Counted from the stretch's first letter, positions 16,660 through 25,159 are shown. The stretch is 64,000 bases of DNA from Rhodococcus sp. 105337 (GCF_012844225.1 NZ_JABAGQ010000004.1:295896-359895), one strand, 5' to 3'. Program-made: numbers and translations. Notes: generated by a model from the sequence alone, not told the origin.

Positions 16660-16705
16660 GGGGCCACCCCGCCGGTACATCCGGCGCGGTGGCCCCGCGG
16701 TTTTT
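16660..16705 (+). terminator. Rho-independent terminator of the CNNM operon
   Basis: GGGGCCACC pairs with GGTGGCCCC, and an inner CGCCGG/CCGGCG stem closes a TACAT loop. GCGG and five T residues (16701-16705) follow. It is 33 bases after the stop of the second CNNM gene. Confidence 0.9.
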
Positions 16706-16883
16706 CGCGATACCCCCCCACCTGGCCTTTCCCCACCGATCGAGCGCGACACGCCGTACCGGCGAGTAGGGCTGCGTGTCTGTCATAGTTTTCACGTGGA
16801 CACGGTGTGTGCGTAACGTCACTTTTCGATCACAGTCCAGGCCGCACCACTCTGAGGTACAGCACAAGACAGGGGCTCGACAC

Positions 16884-17162
16884 ATGCAGACATCCCAGCG
16901 ACGCCTGTTGTTCGTGGGTTATCCCGATGCTTCGGAGATATCCCAATGGGCGGCGGTGCGTGCAATCGCAGTTCAACAAGGCTGGCAGACGACCCGGACC
17001 TATACGCCGGGCCACATCGCTTGTGCCGTCGTGTCCGAGAACGTGCTCGACGGCGTGTGCTCGCCCACCGAGGCAACACTCATGCAGAAACTCCATGCCG
17101 ACGACGTCCGGTGCGCGAGCGCACTCGACGCCGTCAGCGATCTGTTCGCCTCCGCAACGTAG
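16884..17162 (+). CDS. Hypothetical protein, BRCT-like pattern possible
   Basis: The 92-residue product from ATG 16884 (MQTSQRRLLFVGYPDASE) is soluble. It has a strand-turn-helix layout: RLLFVGYPDA, helix WAAVRAIAVQQGW, TYTPGHIACAVVSENV, then EATLMQKLHADDVRCASALDAV. The order of strands and helices resembles a BRCT domain, but no diagnostic Trp is present, so this is only a hint. It is preceded by a leader of about 100 bases with a CATAGT hexamer near 16783. Confidence 0.6.
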   Translation: MQTSQRRLLFVGYPDASEISQWAAVRAIAVQQGWQTTRTYTPGHIACAVVSENVLDGVCSPTEATLMQKLHADDVRCASALDAVSDLFASAT

Positions 17163-17192
17163 CTGCCGCCGACTCTCGGTAGCTCGAAGACC

Positions 17193-17240
17193 CTGTCACT
17201 CGGACGTCCTGTCGCTCGGACGTCCTGTCACTCGGACGTC
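17193..17240. repeat. Three tandem 16-bp repeats over the SEC-C gene stop codon
   Basis: CTGTCACTCGGACGTC (17193-17208), CTGTCGCTCGGACGTC (17209-17224) and CTGTCACTCGGACGTC (17225-17240) follow one another with one mismatch. The TGA stop of the minus-strand gene lies in the third unit. The other two units are copies of its last codons placed downstream. Confidence 0.85.
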
Positions 17241-19108
17241 AAGGCCCGGACGAGATCGGAAGGAGCCGGTTCGGGACGCTCGAGAATATCGAGTACGAAC
17301 TCGCGACGCTGCTCGGGCACGACGTGCACGCCGCCGTAGTTGTGTAGTTCCGAGTCCACCGGCAGGAGCCGGAGCGCGACCGTGGCACCGTCGAGGACGG
17401 CGGAGACCGTGCGGTCCCGGACGTCGGACACGGTGCCGGTCCGCACGTTCCGGACGGTGAGTCCTTCTCCCGGATCGGTCGCCTCGACCACGAACCCGTC
17501 GAGGGACGCTCCCCTCCATCGCAGTGCGAGCTCACCTTCGTCGACCGGGAGCAGCGCCGACCAGTTGTCGACGAACTCGTCGAACGCCCCCGCATCGAAC
17601 AGCGCGACATCGGCGACGAGCCGATCCACCGAGGACTCGCCCACGTGTGTCCCCGCTGCGACGTCGAGTTCCGCACGCACTCCGGTCCACCGCGGTTCGT
17701 CGAGGACCACGCTCGCCTTCGCATACAGCCACACCGCACGGTCGCTCAGTGATGCGTCGGATCGTCCCAGATGGCACACCTTGTACTTGCGTCCCGATCC
17801 GCACCAGCACCTGTCGTTGCGCCCCAGCTCCGGATGTTCGACCGGCTCGAAACGACGAAGGAACGGATACATGCCGTGGGATGTGCCCCCGGTGGCCCGT
17901 TCGAGCAGGCGAAGACCGCGTGCCGCATCACCTCGCATCGCAGCGATCGTGGCGAGGTCTTCGAGCGCAGGTTCCCAGTCCGGGCTCTCTGCCAGGGCGA
18001 GCTGGTAGCGGTGTTCGGCCTCGTCCACGTCACCGCCCACCTGGGCGGCCCGGCCGGCGATCCAGAGGGCACTCGCACGCGTCCGGCGCGGTCCTCGCCG
18101 CAGCACCTGTTCGGCGGCCGCGGCCACCACCACCGGATCGAACCCGAGCCGCCCGAGCGCTTCGTCCACGCACACCCGGGCAACACGCGCGTCGGCGAGA
18201 CCCGCGAAGTCGTCGGGCTCCGCGAAATGCGAGTCGAGGGTGGTGGTGCTGTCGCTGCCGACGGCAAGCGATCCCGCAAGGGCGAGGAATGCCATGGCGC
18301 CCCGTGCGGACCGGGTGTCGAGATCGAAGGCACGGGAGAAGGAGTCGGTGGCTACTTCGACCAGGTATCCGCCTGTCGGTGCCGAAGTGACGGTGCCGGA
18401 CCGCACCAGCCGGAATCCGTCCCGCACGAGTCCGGCCCCCTCGAGTTGCTCGCTCAGGGGCAGGCACGCGTCCCGGGCCAGATCCTTGTCGTCGGCGAGG
18501 GCGACGAACAGATCGGTGTCGGGGTACAGCGCGTCCTCAGGGTCCGACAACCGGGCGGCGCGATCGGCCAGCCACCCGCCCAGACTCCCGCGACCGGCAT
18601 TCTGGTCGGGATACAGGTCGACGACGAGTTCCCCACCGACGCAGGTCACCGCGATCAGGTCACCGAGAGTGGTGTCGGAGAGAAAGCCTTCCGGGAAGAG
18701 CAACACCCCGAGACGGGCCCAGGCCACGCCCGGCAACCCCCGTGCTCCGAACGATTCCTCGCCCGGCATCACGACACGCATCGCCGGGTCCGCGCTCGGC
18801 AGGCAGACCGGGATCATCACGTCGAACAGTTCTATCGCGTCTGCCGAGATCTCCCCGGCCGTGAGGCGGTGCGTCCAGATGCGTCCCTCGAGCAGGTTGC
18901 GCGGCAAGACGAACCGGCCGTCGCTCAAGTGCATGATTCGCGGGTCGTCGAACGCGTCGCCCAGTTCGAGGGCTGTTTCGAGCGTGCAGACGTCGCCGAA
19001 ACCACGATCCGACAGCGCCGCGGCCATTTCGTCGACGGTGAGCGGCCATCGTTCGTCGAGTATCGCGACGGCAGCGGCGACAGGGTCGGTTGACGGTTCG
19101 TTCACCAC
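17228..19108 (-). CDS. SEC-C motif protein with TPR-like region
   Basis: The 626-residue cytoplasmic protein has a winged-helix-like N-terminus (about 5-60, VDEMAAALSDRGFG). A central region includes tetratricopeptide-like helices (about 330-420, RYQLALAESPDWEPALEDLA). A zinc-binding SEC-C motif (GRNDRCWCGSGRKYKVCH) lies at about residues 450-467, and a C-terminal beta-rich domain follows. SEC-C zinc fingers occur in SecA and in chaperone- or stress-linked proteins, but the function here is unknown. TAGGAT at 19112-19117 lies 6 bases before the second GTG (19105), suggesting a leaderless start there. The stop codon sits inside a 16-bp tandem repeat. Confidence 0.82.
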   Translation of the reverse strand: MVNEPSTDPVAAAVAILDERWPLTVDEMAAALSDRGFGDVCTLETALELGDAFDDPRIMHLSDGRFVLPRNLLEGRIWTHRLTAGEISADAIELFDVMIPVCLPSADPAMRVVMPGEESFGARGLPGVAWARLGVLLFPEGFLSDTTLGDLIAVTCVGGELVVDLYPDQNAGRGSLGGWLADRAARLSDPEDALYPDTDLFVALADDKDLARDACLPLSEQLEGAGLVRDGFRLVRSGTVTSAPTGGYLVEVATDSFSRAFDLDTRSARGAMAFLALAGSLAVGSDSTTTLDSHFAEPDDFAGLADARVARVCVDEALGRLGFDPVVVAAAAEQVLRRGPRRTRASALWIAGRAAQVGGDVDEAEHRYQLALAESPDWEPALEDLATIAAMRGDAARGLRLLERATGGTSHGMYPFLRRFEPVEHPELGRNDRCWCGSGRKYKVCHLGRSDASLSDRAVWLYAKASVVLDEPRWTGVRAELDVAAGTHVGESSVDRLVADVALFDAGAFDEFVDNWSALLPVDEGELALRWRGASLDGFVVEATDPGEGLTVRNVRTGTVSDVRDRTVSAVLDGATVALRLLPVDSELHNYGGVHVVPEQRREFVLDILERPEPAPSDLVRALTSE

Positions 19109-19198
19109 ACGATCCTACGGCCCCGTCTCGGACGATCGACGTCCTCTGCTGTGGCGGTGTGCCCGTCTCGTGGCGACTCGGGAAAGCCGCCACCCCGG

Positions 19199-19993
19199 TC
19201 ATGCTGCGGGGCTGCCGAGGGCCGCGTGCATTTCCCACACGATGATTTCGGCACCGGACCGGGTGGTCACCTGCTGCCCTCCCCCACCGCTGATGCGCAC
19301 GGCGTCGCCGGCTGCCAGCGGACCGACACCTTCGAGCGCCGCTTCACCGCGGGCGACGAAGACATGCAGGTACGGTGCGTCCGGCAGTCCGATCGGCTGC
19401 CCGGGCCGGACCCGGGACACGTGCATCGCCGCGTACTTGTTCTTGATGCGGATCGCGGAATGGTCGGCGTACTTCGTCATGCCGGACGCCACCGGTACGA
19501 GACCCCCGGACAGCAGTTCGTGGTCGATCTCGAGTTGTTCGTAACCGGGAGTGATGCCCGCTTCGTCGGGCAGCACCCACATCTGGACGAAGTGCACCGG
19601 ATCGTCGTGCCGGTCGGCGTGAATGCCGCTCGCCCCGTCGAAACGCCACGCATCGTTCTTCTCGGAGTGGAGGATTCCTGTCCCCGCACTCATCCGCTGA
19701 GCCAAGCCCGGGTAGAGCACACCGGAGTGCCCGGCCGAGTCCTGGTGGACCAGCGACCCTTCCAGGACCCACGTGACGATCTCCATGTCCTGGTGCGGAT
19801 GCGTGTCGAATCCCTGTCCGGCCGAGACGATGTCGTCGTTGTTGACCATCAGCACCCCGTGGTGGGTGTTGGCGGGATCGTAGTGGTGCCCGAACGAAAA
19901 CGAATGACGCGAATCGAGCCACCCGATCGTGGTCTTGTCGCGCTCGTCCGCGCGCCGAACGTCGAGCCGGATGTCGTGGGCTGCGGTACTCAT
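19199..19993 (-). CDS. Pirin family protein (first of a tandem pair)
   Basis: The 264-residue bicupin from ATG 19993 (MSTAAHDIRLDVRRADER) has the metal site spread over HPHQDMEIV and MSAGTGILHSEKN in the N-terminal cupin. Pirins bind iron, and some have quercetin dioxygenase activity. The start overlaps the stop of the upstream pirin by 4 bases. The downstream border is an 89-base gap before the SEC-C gene. Confidence 0.9.
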   Translation of the reverse strand: MSTAAHDIRLDVRRADERDKTTIGWLDSRHSFSFGHHYDPANTHHGVLMVNNDDIVSAGQGFDTHPHQDMEIVTWVLEGSLVHQDSAGHSGVLYPGLAQRMSAGTGILHSEKNDAWRFDGASGIHADRHDDPVHFVQMWVLPDEAGITPGYEQLEIDHELLSGGLVPVASGMTKYADHSAIRIKNKYAAMHVSRVRPGQPIGLPDAPYLHVFVARGEAALEGVGPLAAGDAVRISGGGGQQVTTRSGAEIIVWEMHAALGSPAA

Positions 19994-21018
19994 CGGTTCT
20001 CTTCCCGGGGTCGGTAGTGCGCGTCTGCGGTCGGCGGGTTGCGACGCGGTCGGATACGAGCGTGGGGCAACTGCGGAGCAGGCAGGCGCGCCACCTCGCC
20101 CGCGTAGCCGTCCACCCGGCCGAAGCGGTCGGATTCCCGTTCCCATTCTTCGCGGAAGGCGGCGATCTCGTCGTGGTCTCGACCGACGAAATTCCACCAC
20201 ATCACGATCTCTTCGCCGAACGGGGTTCCGCCCAGCAGCACCAGGCGCGCGGGGCTGTCGCCGGGGTTCACCACCGACAGCGAGGACACGCCGGTTCCGA
20301 CATAGCCGAGCACACCGCGGGACAACCGCGTGTCGAACAACTCGACAGCTCCGGTGTCGACCAGCAGTCCGTGTTCGAACGCGGGATCGATCTCGACCGT
20401 GACGCTCGCGCCTGGTTCGACGACGATCTCGGCACCGAGCAGCGGCGTGAACGTGGTGACGGGCGAGGACGACCCGGCCAGGGTCCCGAGAAACACCCGC
20501 GCCCTCCCGCCGCCGAGATCGATGGCCGGCGGGACGTAGTGCTGGAAGTCGCGGGCAGCATCCCGGGCACCGTCCGGCAGCGCCACCCACAGTTGCACGC
20601 CGTGCAGCGTGGTCGTGCCGGCCGTCGATACTTCCGAGTGGCAGATGCCGTGCCCGCCGGTCATGAGATTGACCTCCCCGGGACGGACGAGTGCGTGCAC
20701 ACCGTGACTGTCACGGTGCTCTATTTCCCCGGTGAACAGCCACGACACGGTCTGCAAGCCGGTGTGCGGATGGGGTGCGACATCCATGCCGCCGGTCGCG
20801 GCCACATCGTCGGGACCGTAGTGGTCGACGAAGCACCATGCGCCGATGAGTGAGCGCTGCCGCTGCGGCAGAGTGCGGCGCACGGGCATGGCTCGTGGAC
20901 CACCGAGAGGCACGTCGCGCGCGCTGATGATCTCCACGCGTGGGTGCCGCGCGGCGCCGACCGCGCGATCCTCGGTGCAACACCGGATCTCGGTGGGATC
21001 TGCCTCTGTGTTGCTCAT
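19990..21018 (-). CDS. Pirin family protein (second of a tandem pair)
   Basis: The 342-residue pirin has the N-terminal metal-binding cupin signatures APHPHTGLQTVSWLF and MTGGHGICHSEV, and a C-terminal pirin_C domain (about 190-300). It is only distantly similar to the next pirin, with which it overlaps by 4 bases, so this is an old duplication or two recruits. It lies 55 bases beyond the VOC gene at 21074-21580 in the same direction, so the three may be one MarR-controlled transcript. Confidence 0.9.
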   Translation of the reverse strand: MSNTEADPTEIRCCTEDRAVGAARHPRVEIISARDVPLGGPRAMPVRRTLPQRQRSLIGAWCFVDHYGPDDVAATGGMDVAPHPHTGLQTVSWLFTGEIEHRDSHGVHALVRPGEVNLMTGGHGICHSEVSTAGTTTLHGVQLWVALPDGARDAARDFQHYVPPAIDLGGGRARVFLGTLAGSSSPVTTFTPLLGAEIVVEPGASVTVEIDPAFEHGLLVDTGAVELFDTRLSRGVLGYVGTGVSSLSVVNPGDSPARLVLLGGTPFGEEIVMWWNFVGRDHDEIAAFREEWERESDRFGRVDGYAGEVARLPAPQLPHARIRPRRNPPTADAHYRPREENR

Positions 21019-21073
21019 GGATTCGGTGCCTCCGATCGAGGGACGGACGTAGGGATCGCGGGAGCGGATCGGG

Positions 21074-21580
21074 TCAGAGCACGTCGGATCCGTACATCTC
21101 GCCGAGTGGATCGGCGATCAGTTCGAGTCGTGCTCCGTCGGGGTCCCGGAAGTAGAGCGACACCTCGTTGTGTTCGAGCAGGTCCACACCCGCGTCGACC
21201 AGCTTGTCTCGCAGGCGATTCCATCGCACGGGTTCCACACTGATCGCGACGTGGTGCAGCCCCCCGAGGACCTCGCGATACGGCCCGAGGTCGAGGCCGG
21301 GAAAGTCGAAGAACGCCAGGAGATTCCGGTCTCCGATGTCGAAGAAGAAATGCGAGGATCCGGCGTAGTCGCGGTTCTCGATCACCTCGGTGAGCGGAAA
21401 CTCGAGCAACCCCTGATAGAACTCGACGGTGCGTTCCACATCGCTGCTCACGAGCGCCGTGTGGTGAAGTCCCCGCGCCGAGGACGCCGGGCGGGTAGCC
21501 GGGGGCGCCAGATATCGGGCGCGGATCCGCTCGCGCTGCTGCTCGAACCGGTCGGCCGAGCCGGTGCGGTCGTCGGTCAT
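21074..21580 (-). CDS. VOC family (glyoxalase/dioxygenase-like) protein
   Basis: The 168-residue product contains one VOC module (about 35-160). Metal ligands are plausible in GLHHTALVS (His), GGLHHVAISV (His) and GARLELIADP (Glu). An N-terminal 30-residue tail with EQQRERIRARYLAPP precedes it. The ribosome site GGAGGAGG is 5 bases before ATG 21580. It is divergent from a marR gene with twin palindromic sites in between, so it is probably repressed by that regulator. Ring-cleavage or thiol-transfer substrates cannot be deduced. Confidence 0.85.
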   Translation of the reverse strand: MTDDRTGSADRFEQQRERIRARYLAPPATRPASSARGLHHTALVSSDVERTVEFYQGLLEFPLTEVIENRDYAGSSHFFFDIGDRNLLAFFDFPGLDLGPYREVLGGLHHVAISVEPVRWNRLRDKLVDAGVDLLEHNEVSLYFRDPDGARLELIADPLGEMYGSDVL

Positions 21581-21625
21581 CGCGGCCTCCTCCGTCCACC
21601 GGCGATCGTACGCCGGACCGATGTA

Positions 21626-21671
21626 GTTGATTGCTCAACCAGAGTTGCACACGGTTCGTTGCACAGTCAAC
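21626..21671. promoter_or_regulatory. Twin MarR operator sites
   Basis: Two 14-bp palindromes of the form GTTGNNNNNNCAAC occur: GTTGATTGCTCAAC (21626-21639) and GTTGCACAGTCAAC (21658-21671). They are 32 bp apart (three helical turns). The second covers the -35 of the marR promoter; the first lies 46 bases before the VOC gene start. The arrangement is typical of an autoregulating MarR repressor controlling a divergent gene. Confidence 0.7.
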
Positions 21672-21686
21672 TACTTCGGATATAGT
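21659..21686 (+). promoter_or_regulatory. marR promoter
   Basis: TTGCAC (21659-21664) and TATAGT (21681-21686) are spaced by 16 bases. The ATG at 21693 follows 6 bases after the -10, so the transcript should be leaderless. Confidence 0.65.
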
Positions 21687-21692
21687 GCACAT

Positions 21693-22160
21693 ATGGCGAC
21701 GACGTGGCTGGACGACGAGGAACAAGCATTGTGGCGGTCCTACCTGGACGTCACTCGCATGCTGTTCAAAGAACTCGACAAGCAACTTCTCCGCGACGCC
21801 GGAATCTCCTCCGCCGACTTCGAAATCCTGGTGCTCCTGTCCGAAGCACCCGACAGGCGCATGCGCATGAGCGATCTCGCGGAGGCGAGCACGACCACCC
21901 GCAGCGGAATCACGCGGGCGATCGCACGGATGGAGAAAGCCGGGTGGGTCAGCCGAGTGGAATGCGAGTCCGACAAACGCGGCGCCTGGGCCGAGTTGAC
22001 GGACAAGGGTTCGTCGACCCTCACGGACGCGAGTCCGGAGCACGTCGCCACAGTGCGGGCTGCGATGTTCGACGTACTCGATCCGCAGGAGGTGGCCGTG
22101 ATGGGTGAGGCGTTCGCGAAGGTGCGCACTCGTCTGGCCGAACGGCGCCGACTCGCCTGA
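21693..22160 (+). CDS. MarR family transcriptional regulator
   Basis: The 155-residue protein has the MarR winged helix: MRMSDLAEASTTTRSGITRA is the recognition region, followed by the wing VECESDKRGAWAELTDKG. The start at ATG 21693 follows a TATAGT -10 directly. It probably represses itself and the divergent VOC/pirin genes through the twin GTTG-N6-CAAC sites. The ligand is likely a phenolic or electrophile, as is usual for the family; this is inference. A thioesterase gene follows on the same strand after 67 bases. Confidence 0.9.
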   Translation: MATTWLDDEEQALWRSYLDVTRMLFKELDKQLLRDAGISSADFEILVLLSEAPDRRMRMSDLAEASTTTRSGITRAIARMEKAGWVSRVECESDKRGAWAELTDKGSSTLTDASPEHVATVRAAMFDVLDPQEVAVMGEAFAKVRTRLAERRRLA

Positions 22161-22227
22161 CACCCCGTCGCCGCGGGCCGCTAGGTTGTGTAGCGCCACA
22201 GACTCGACACCCGAAGGCGGTTCCCCG

Positions 22228-22668
22228 ATGCGCCACGACCCGCGCCGCACCTCGCTCGATCTCTATCCCATCCAGCGAACGATCACGACGCTGTTCAGCG
22301 ACACCGACGCGCTCGGGCACATCAACAACATTTCGATCGCGCGCTACTTCGAACAAGCCCGGGTCATGATCATGGAAGCGATCGCGCCGGCACACGGAAG
22401 CCCACTGTTCGAGCGTGCAGTACTCGCGCGGGTGGAGATCGACTATCTTTCCGAGGTCTTCTATCCCCACGAGGTCGTCATCGCGACAGGGATACTGCGC
22501 GTCGGCACGTCCTCGCTCACGGTGGGCTCGGCGCTGTTCCAGCAGGGCCGGTGCGTCGCCCTGGCCGATTCGATCGATGTGAGCACCGCACTCGGTGGCG
22601 GCCCGCGCCCGATCACCGACGACGCACGTGCCGTCCTCGACAAGTTCCTGCTCGACCTCCCCGCCTGA
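22228..22668 (+). CDS. Acyl-CoA thioesterase, hotdog fold
   Basis: The 146-residue protein has the 4-hydroxybenzoyl-CoA thioesterase pattern: FSDTDALGHINNISIARYFEQAR carries the catalytic Asp in an N-terminal block, then RVEIDYLSEVFYPHEV. The start at ATG 22228 is supported by GAAGGCGG upstream. The substrate is probably a CoA or ACP thioester. The gene is convergent with the GNAT gene, whose stop codon is 15 bases away. Confidence 0.85.
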   Translation: MRHDPRRTSLDLYPIQRTITTLFSDTDALGHINNISIARYFEQARVMIMEAIAPAHGSPLFERAVLARVEIDYLSEVFYPHEVVIATGILRVGTSSLTVGSALFQQGRCVALADSIDVSTALGGGPRPITDDARAVLDKFLLDLPA

Positions 22669-22683
22669 ACGGACTGCCGAGCC

Positions 22684-23412
22684 TCAACTCCCGTGGTGTG
22701 CGGCGAGCGGGTCCGCCCACTGCACGACCGGACCTTCCACCGCGTTTCTCAGCGCCGACGTCTCGGGATCGTCACCGATCGTGCCCTCGTTCGCCAGCAG
22801 GTTCTTCTCCAGGAAGCACCGGACCGGCGCGGCATCGAGACCGTCGCCGCGCCGGGACCGATCGTCGATGGCGAACGCCAAAAGCAGGAGATGCGGCACC
22901 CGCACGTCCTCCGGCCGCAACCGCGGCTGGAAGTAGGGCACGTCGAGCACGCGTGCCCCCTCGTTCACGTAGAACGCGAGCCTCCGGCCCGGATCCCCGA
23001 ACCCTCTGTCGCGGTGATGGCGCGGATCTTCCGCTTCTCCGAGGATGAGCAGCGGATCGTATCGCCGTAGCCACTCTTGCCTCACGGCCCGGAGCACCGC
23101 CCGGCCTATCCCACCGCCGCGGCGCCCCGGGTGCGTTGCGAGATACACCGTCAAGAGCACTCTGCATTCCGGAAACCACTGTCCGACAGCGCCCCCCACG
23201 ACAAATCCGTCGTCGCTGACAGCTACGGAGGCGCACATCGTCCCCGCAGGGTCGGCAAGGGCGGCAGCGAGCGCATCGGGTGAGAGCAGTTCCTCGTCCG
23301 GAAACGACGGCGTGAGAACATCGTCGTAGAACTCGTCGAGCATGTCTGCCGGAAGATCCCCGATATCGACGATCCTGATCGGGAGCCCACCCGCCACATT
23401 CGCTTCGGTCAT
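22684..23412 (-). CDS. GNAT family N-acetyltransferase
   Basis: From ATG 23412 the product has 242 residues. The GNAT core is seen in DDGFVVGGAVGQWFP, then LLTVYLATHPGRRGGGIGRAVL (motif A, the acetyl-CoA pyrophosphate loop R-R-G-G-G-I-G), then a C-terminal strand. An extended C-terminal region (about 150-242) is not part of the minimal fold. GGAGAG precedes the start. The substrate is unknown. Confidence 0.82.
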   Translation of the reverse strand: MTEANVAGGLPIRIVDIGDLPADMLDEFYDDVLTPSFPDEELLSPDALAAALADPAGTMCASVAVSDDGFVVGGAVGQWFPECRVLLTVYLATHPGRRGGGIGRAVLRAVRQEWLRRYDPLLILGEAEDPRHHRDRGFGDPGRRLAFYVNEGARVLDVPYFQPRLRPEDVRVPHLLLLAFAIDDRSRRGDGLDAAPVRCFLEKNLLANEGTIGDDPETSALRNAVEGPVVQWADPLAAHHGS

Positions 23413-23461
23413 CACACTCTCCGTTTCGGACAGATCGCCGACTCGACATCCTCCCCTGACG

Positions 23462-23836
23462 TTACAGATACGGACGGGTTATCATCTCGATGGCGTGCCC
23501 GGACGGGTCGAAAAAATACACCCCTCGCCCACCGTGCCCGGAGTTGCATTCACCCGGCCGGGTCATCTGCGGATCGGCCCAGTGGTCGATGCGGCCCGCG
23601 GTCAGTCGCGCGTAGGCACGGTCGAACAGGTCGTCGTCGACGAGAAAGGCATAGTGCTGCATCTGGATGTCCACCGGCGGTTCCGCGAACTGCAGCAGAA
23701 CGCCGTCGTCGAGCACGAGGTTCGTGAACACACCCCAGGACGGGGCTTCCCCGAGTTCGAGCAGTTCGCGGAAGAAGTCGGCCGATCGGTTCCGATCCTT
23801 CGACGCAATGATGGTGTGGTTGAACGTAGCCGGCAT
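23462..23836 (-). CDS. VOC family protein
   Basis: A 124-residue single VOC domain has probable metal ligands in FNHTIIAS (His) and HAIEMITRP (Glu). A glyoxalase/fosfomycin-resistance-like fold is clear, but the activity is not. The ribosome site GCGAGG, 7 bases upstream of ATG 23836, forms the 3' arm of a perfect 10-bp inverted repeat and could be masked in the mRNA. Confidence 0.85.
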   Translation of the reverse strand: MPATFNHTIIASKDRNRSADFFRELLELGEAPSWGVFTNLVLDDGVLLQFAEPPVDIQMQHYAFLVDDDLFDRAYARLTAGRIDHWADPQMTRPGECNSGHGGRGVYFFDPSGHAIEMITRPYL

Positions 23837-23843
23837 GAAGAGA

Positions 23844-23893
23844 CCTCGCTTTCTGTTCGTGGAGTAGTGGCTGCGGTACTCACGAAAGCGAGG
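23844..23893 (-). promoter_or_regulatory. Leader hairpin masking the ribosome site of the VOC gene
   Basis: CCTCGCTTTC and GAAAGCGAGG are exact reverse complements, 30 bases apart. Inner GTGGAGTA/TACTCAC arms extend the stem. In the mRNA the 3' arm carries GCGAGG, the only purine-rich ribosome site before ATG 23836. It could act as a translational switch, or at DNA level as an operator. Confidence 0.5.
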
Positions 23894-24057
23894 CGGTCCT
23901 CGAACTGTGGTGTCACGACGCCGTGTCGGCGCCTGTGCGGAGATCAGAACTCCACCGGATCACCAATCCGTGTGTGGCATGATGCCGGCCCGGTGTTCAC
24001 CGGCCCGAGGCTACACCGCAATGCTCCGGCGGACAACGCTTTCCGGCCGGGAGAAAG

Positions 24058-25089
24058 TCAGAACAGGGTCGGCGCGACGACCGTGCCGGCGTCTTCCCTA
24101 CCCCGCTCGGAAGACACCGGCGGAATCTCCCGATGCTCGAGTTTCCGGCCGCCGAGTCCGTAACGCTCGACCAGTGGGGCAACCCGGTCGTCGAGCCAGC
24201 GCGAGTATTCCGGAGACACGTAGGCACCGCGCCCGTAGAGCGCGCGATAACGCCGCATCAGCGCAGGATGTTCCTGCCCGAGCCACGACAGGAACCATCC
24301 GCGGGTGGCACCGCGAAGATGCATCGGGATCACCGTCGTGGAGGACGCGCCGGCAGCGGCGAGGGCTGCGAAGAGTTCGTCGAGGTGGCGGCTCGAATCC
24401 GTGAGGAACGGGATGACCGGAGCAACCATCACGTGACACGACAACCCGGTGTCGGTGATGGCGCGAATCATGTCCAGACGCGCCCTGGGCGACGGGGTGC
24501 CCGGCTCGATCTGCTGCTGCAGGTCGTGGTCGCCGATCGGCAGAGACACCGCGAGCCGGACATCGACCTGCCGGGCAGCGAGTGTCAGCAACGGCAGGTC
24601 GCGGCGCAGGAGGGTGCCCTTGGTGAGTATCGAGAAGGGTGTGCCGGATTCGGCGAGGGCACGAATGACCCCGGGCATGAGCCGGTATCGCCCCTCCGCC
24701 CGCTGATAGGGATCGGTGTTGGTGCCGAGTGCGACGTGCTCGCGGGTCCACGACCGGCGCGCGAGTTCCCGTCGCAGCACAGCGGCCACGTTGGTCTTGA
24801 CGACCAGCTGACTGTCGAAGTCGTGGCCGGCGTCGAGATCGAGATACTCGTGCGTGGGCCGGGCGAAACAGTACCGGCACGCATGGCTGCACCCTCGGAA
24901 GGTGTTGACCGTGTACCGGAAGGGCAGTTTCGATGCCTCGGGGGTCTTGTTGAGCGCGCTCTTGCAGAGCACCTCGTGGAACGTGATTCCTTCGAACTCG
25001 GGGGTCTGCACGCTGCGTACGAGACCCGCCCGATCCAGTCCGGGCAGGGCTCCGTCGTCCGCATCCACTGTCTGAGCCGCCCACCGCAT
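24058..25089 (-). CDS. Rv2578c-type radical SAM protein
   Basis: The 343-residue radical SAM enzyme carries the 4Fe-4S motif Cys67-x3-Cys71-x2-Cys74 (FRGCSHACRYCFARP). A TIM-barrel core follows, with TNTDPYQRAEGRYRLM and the SPL/Rv2578c-like HVMVAPVIPFLTDS. The family is distantly related to spore photoproduct lyase; no reaction is established. A LexA-box-like sequence 9 bases upstream of the start suggests SOS induction, as reported for the M. tuberculosis orthologue to my recollection. No ribosome site is evident, consistent with a very short leader. Confidence 0.9.
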   Translation of the reverse strand: MRWAAQTVDADDGALPGLDRAGLVRSVQTPEFEGITFHEVLCKSALNKTPEASKLPFRYTVNTFRGCSHACRYCFARPTHEYLDLDAGHDFDSQLVVKTNVAAVLRRELARRSWTREHVALGTNTDPYQRAEGRYRLMPGVIRALAESGTPFSILTKGTLLRRDLPLLTLAARQVDVRLAVSLPIGDHDLQQQIEPGTPSPRARLDMIRAITDTGLSCHVMVAPVIPFLTDSSRHLDELFAALAAAGASSTTVIPMHLRGATRGWFLSWLGQEHPALMRRYRALYGRGAYVSPEYSRWLDDRVAPLVERYGLGGRKLEHREIPPVSSERGREDAGTVVAPTLF

Positions 25090-25097
25090 ACAGACAG

Positions 25098-25113
25098 TCG
25101 AACATGTGTGCGA
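25098..25113 (-). promoter_or_regulatory. Putative LexA (SOS) box for the radical SAM gene
   Basis: TCGAACATGTGTGCGA matches the actinobacterial LexA consensus TCGAAC-N4-GTTCGA at 11 of 12 positions. It sits directly upstream of the ATG at 25089. Confidence 0.6.
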
Positions 25114-25159
25114 TGACCTGTCAATCGAGAATCTACGACGAGATGGGTCGCCCGATCAC

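Noticed and set aside
19199..20590. 463-codon frame covering pirin 1
   Set aside because: The first 200 codons are an out-of-frame reading of pirin 2; the true start is ATG 19993.
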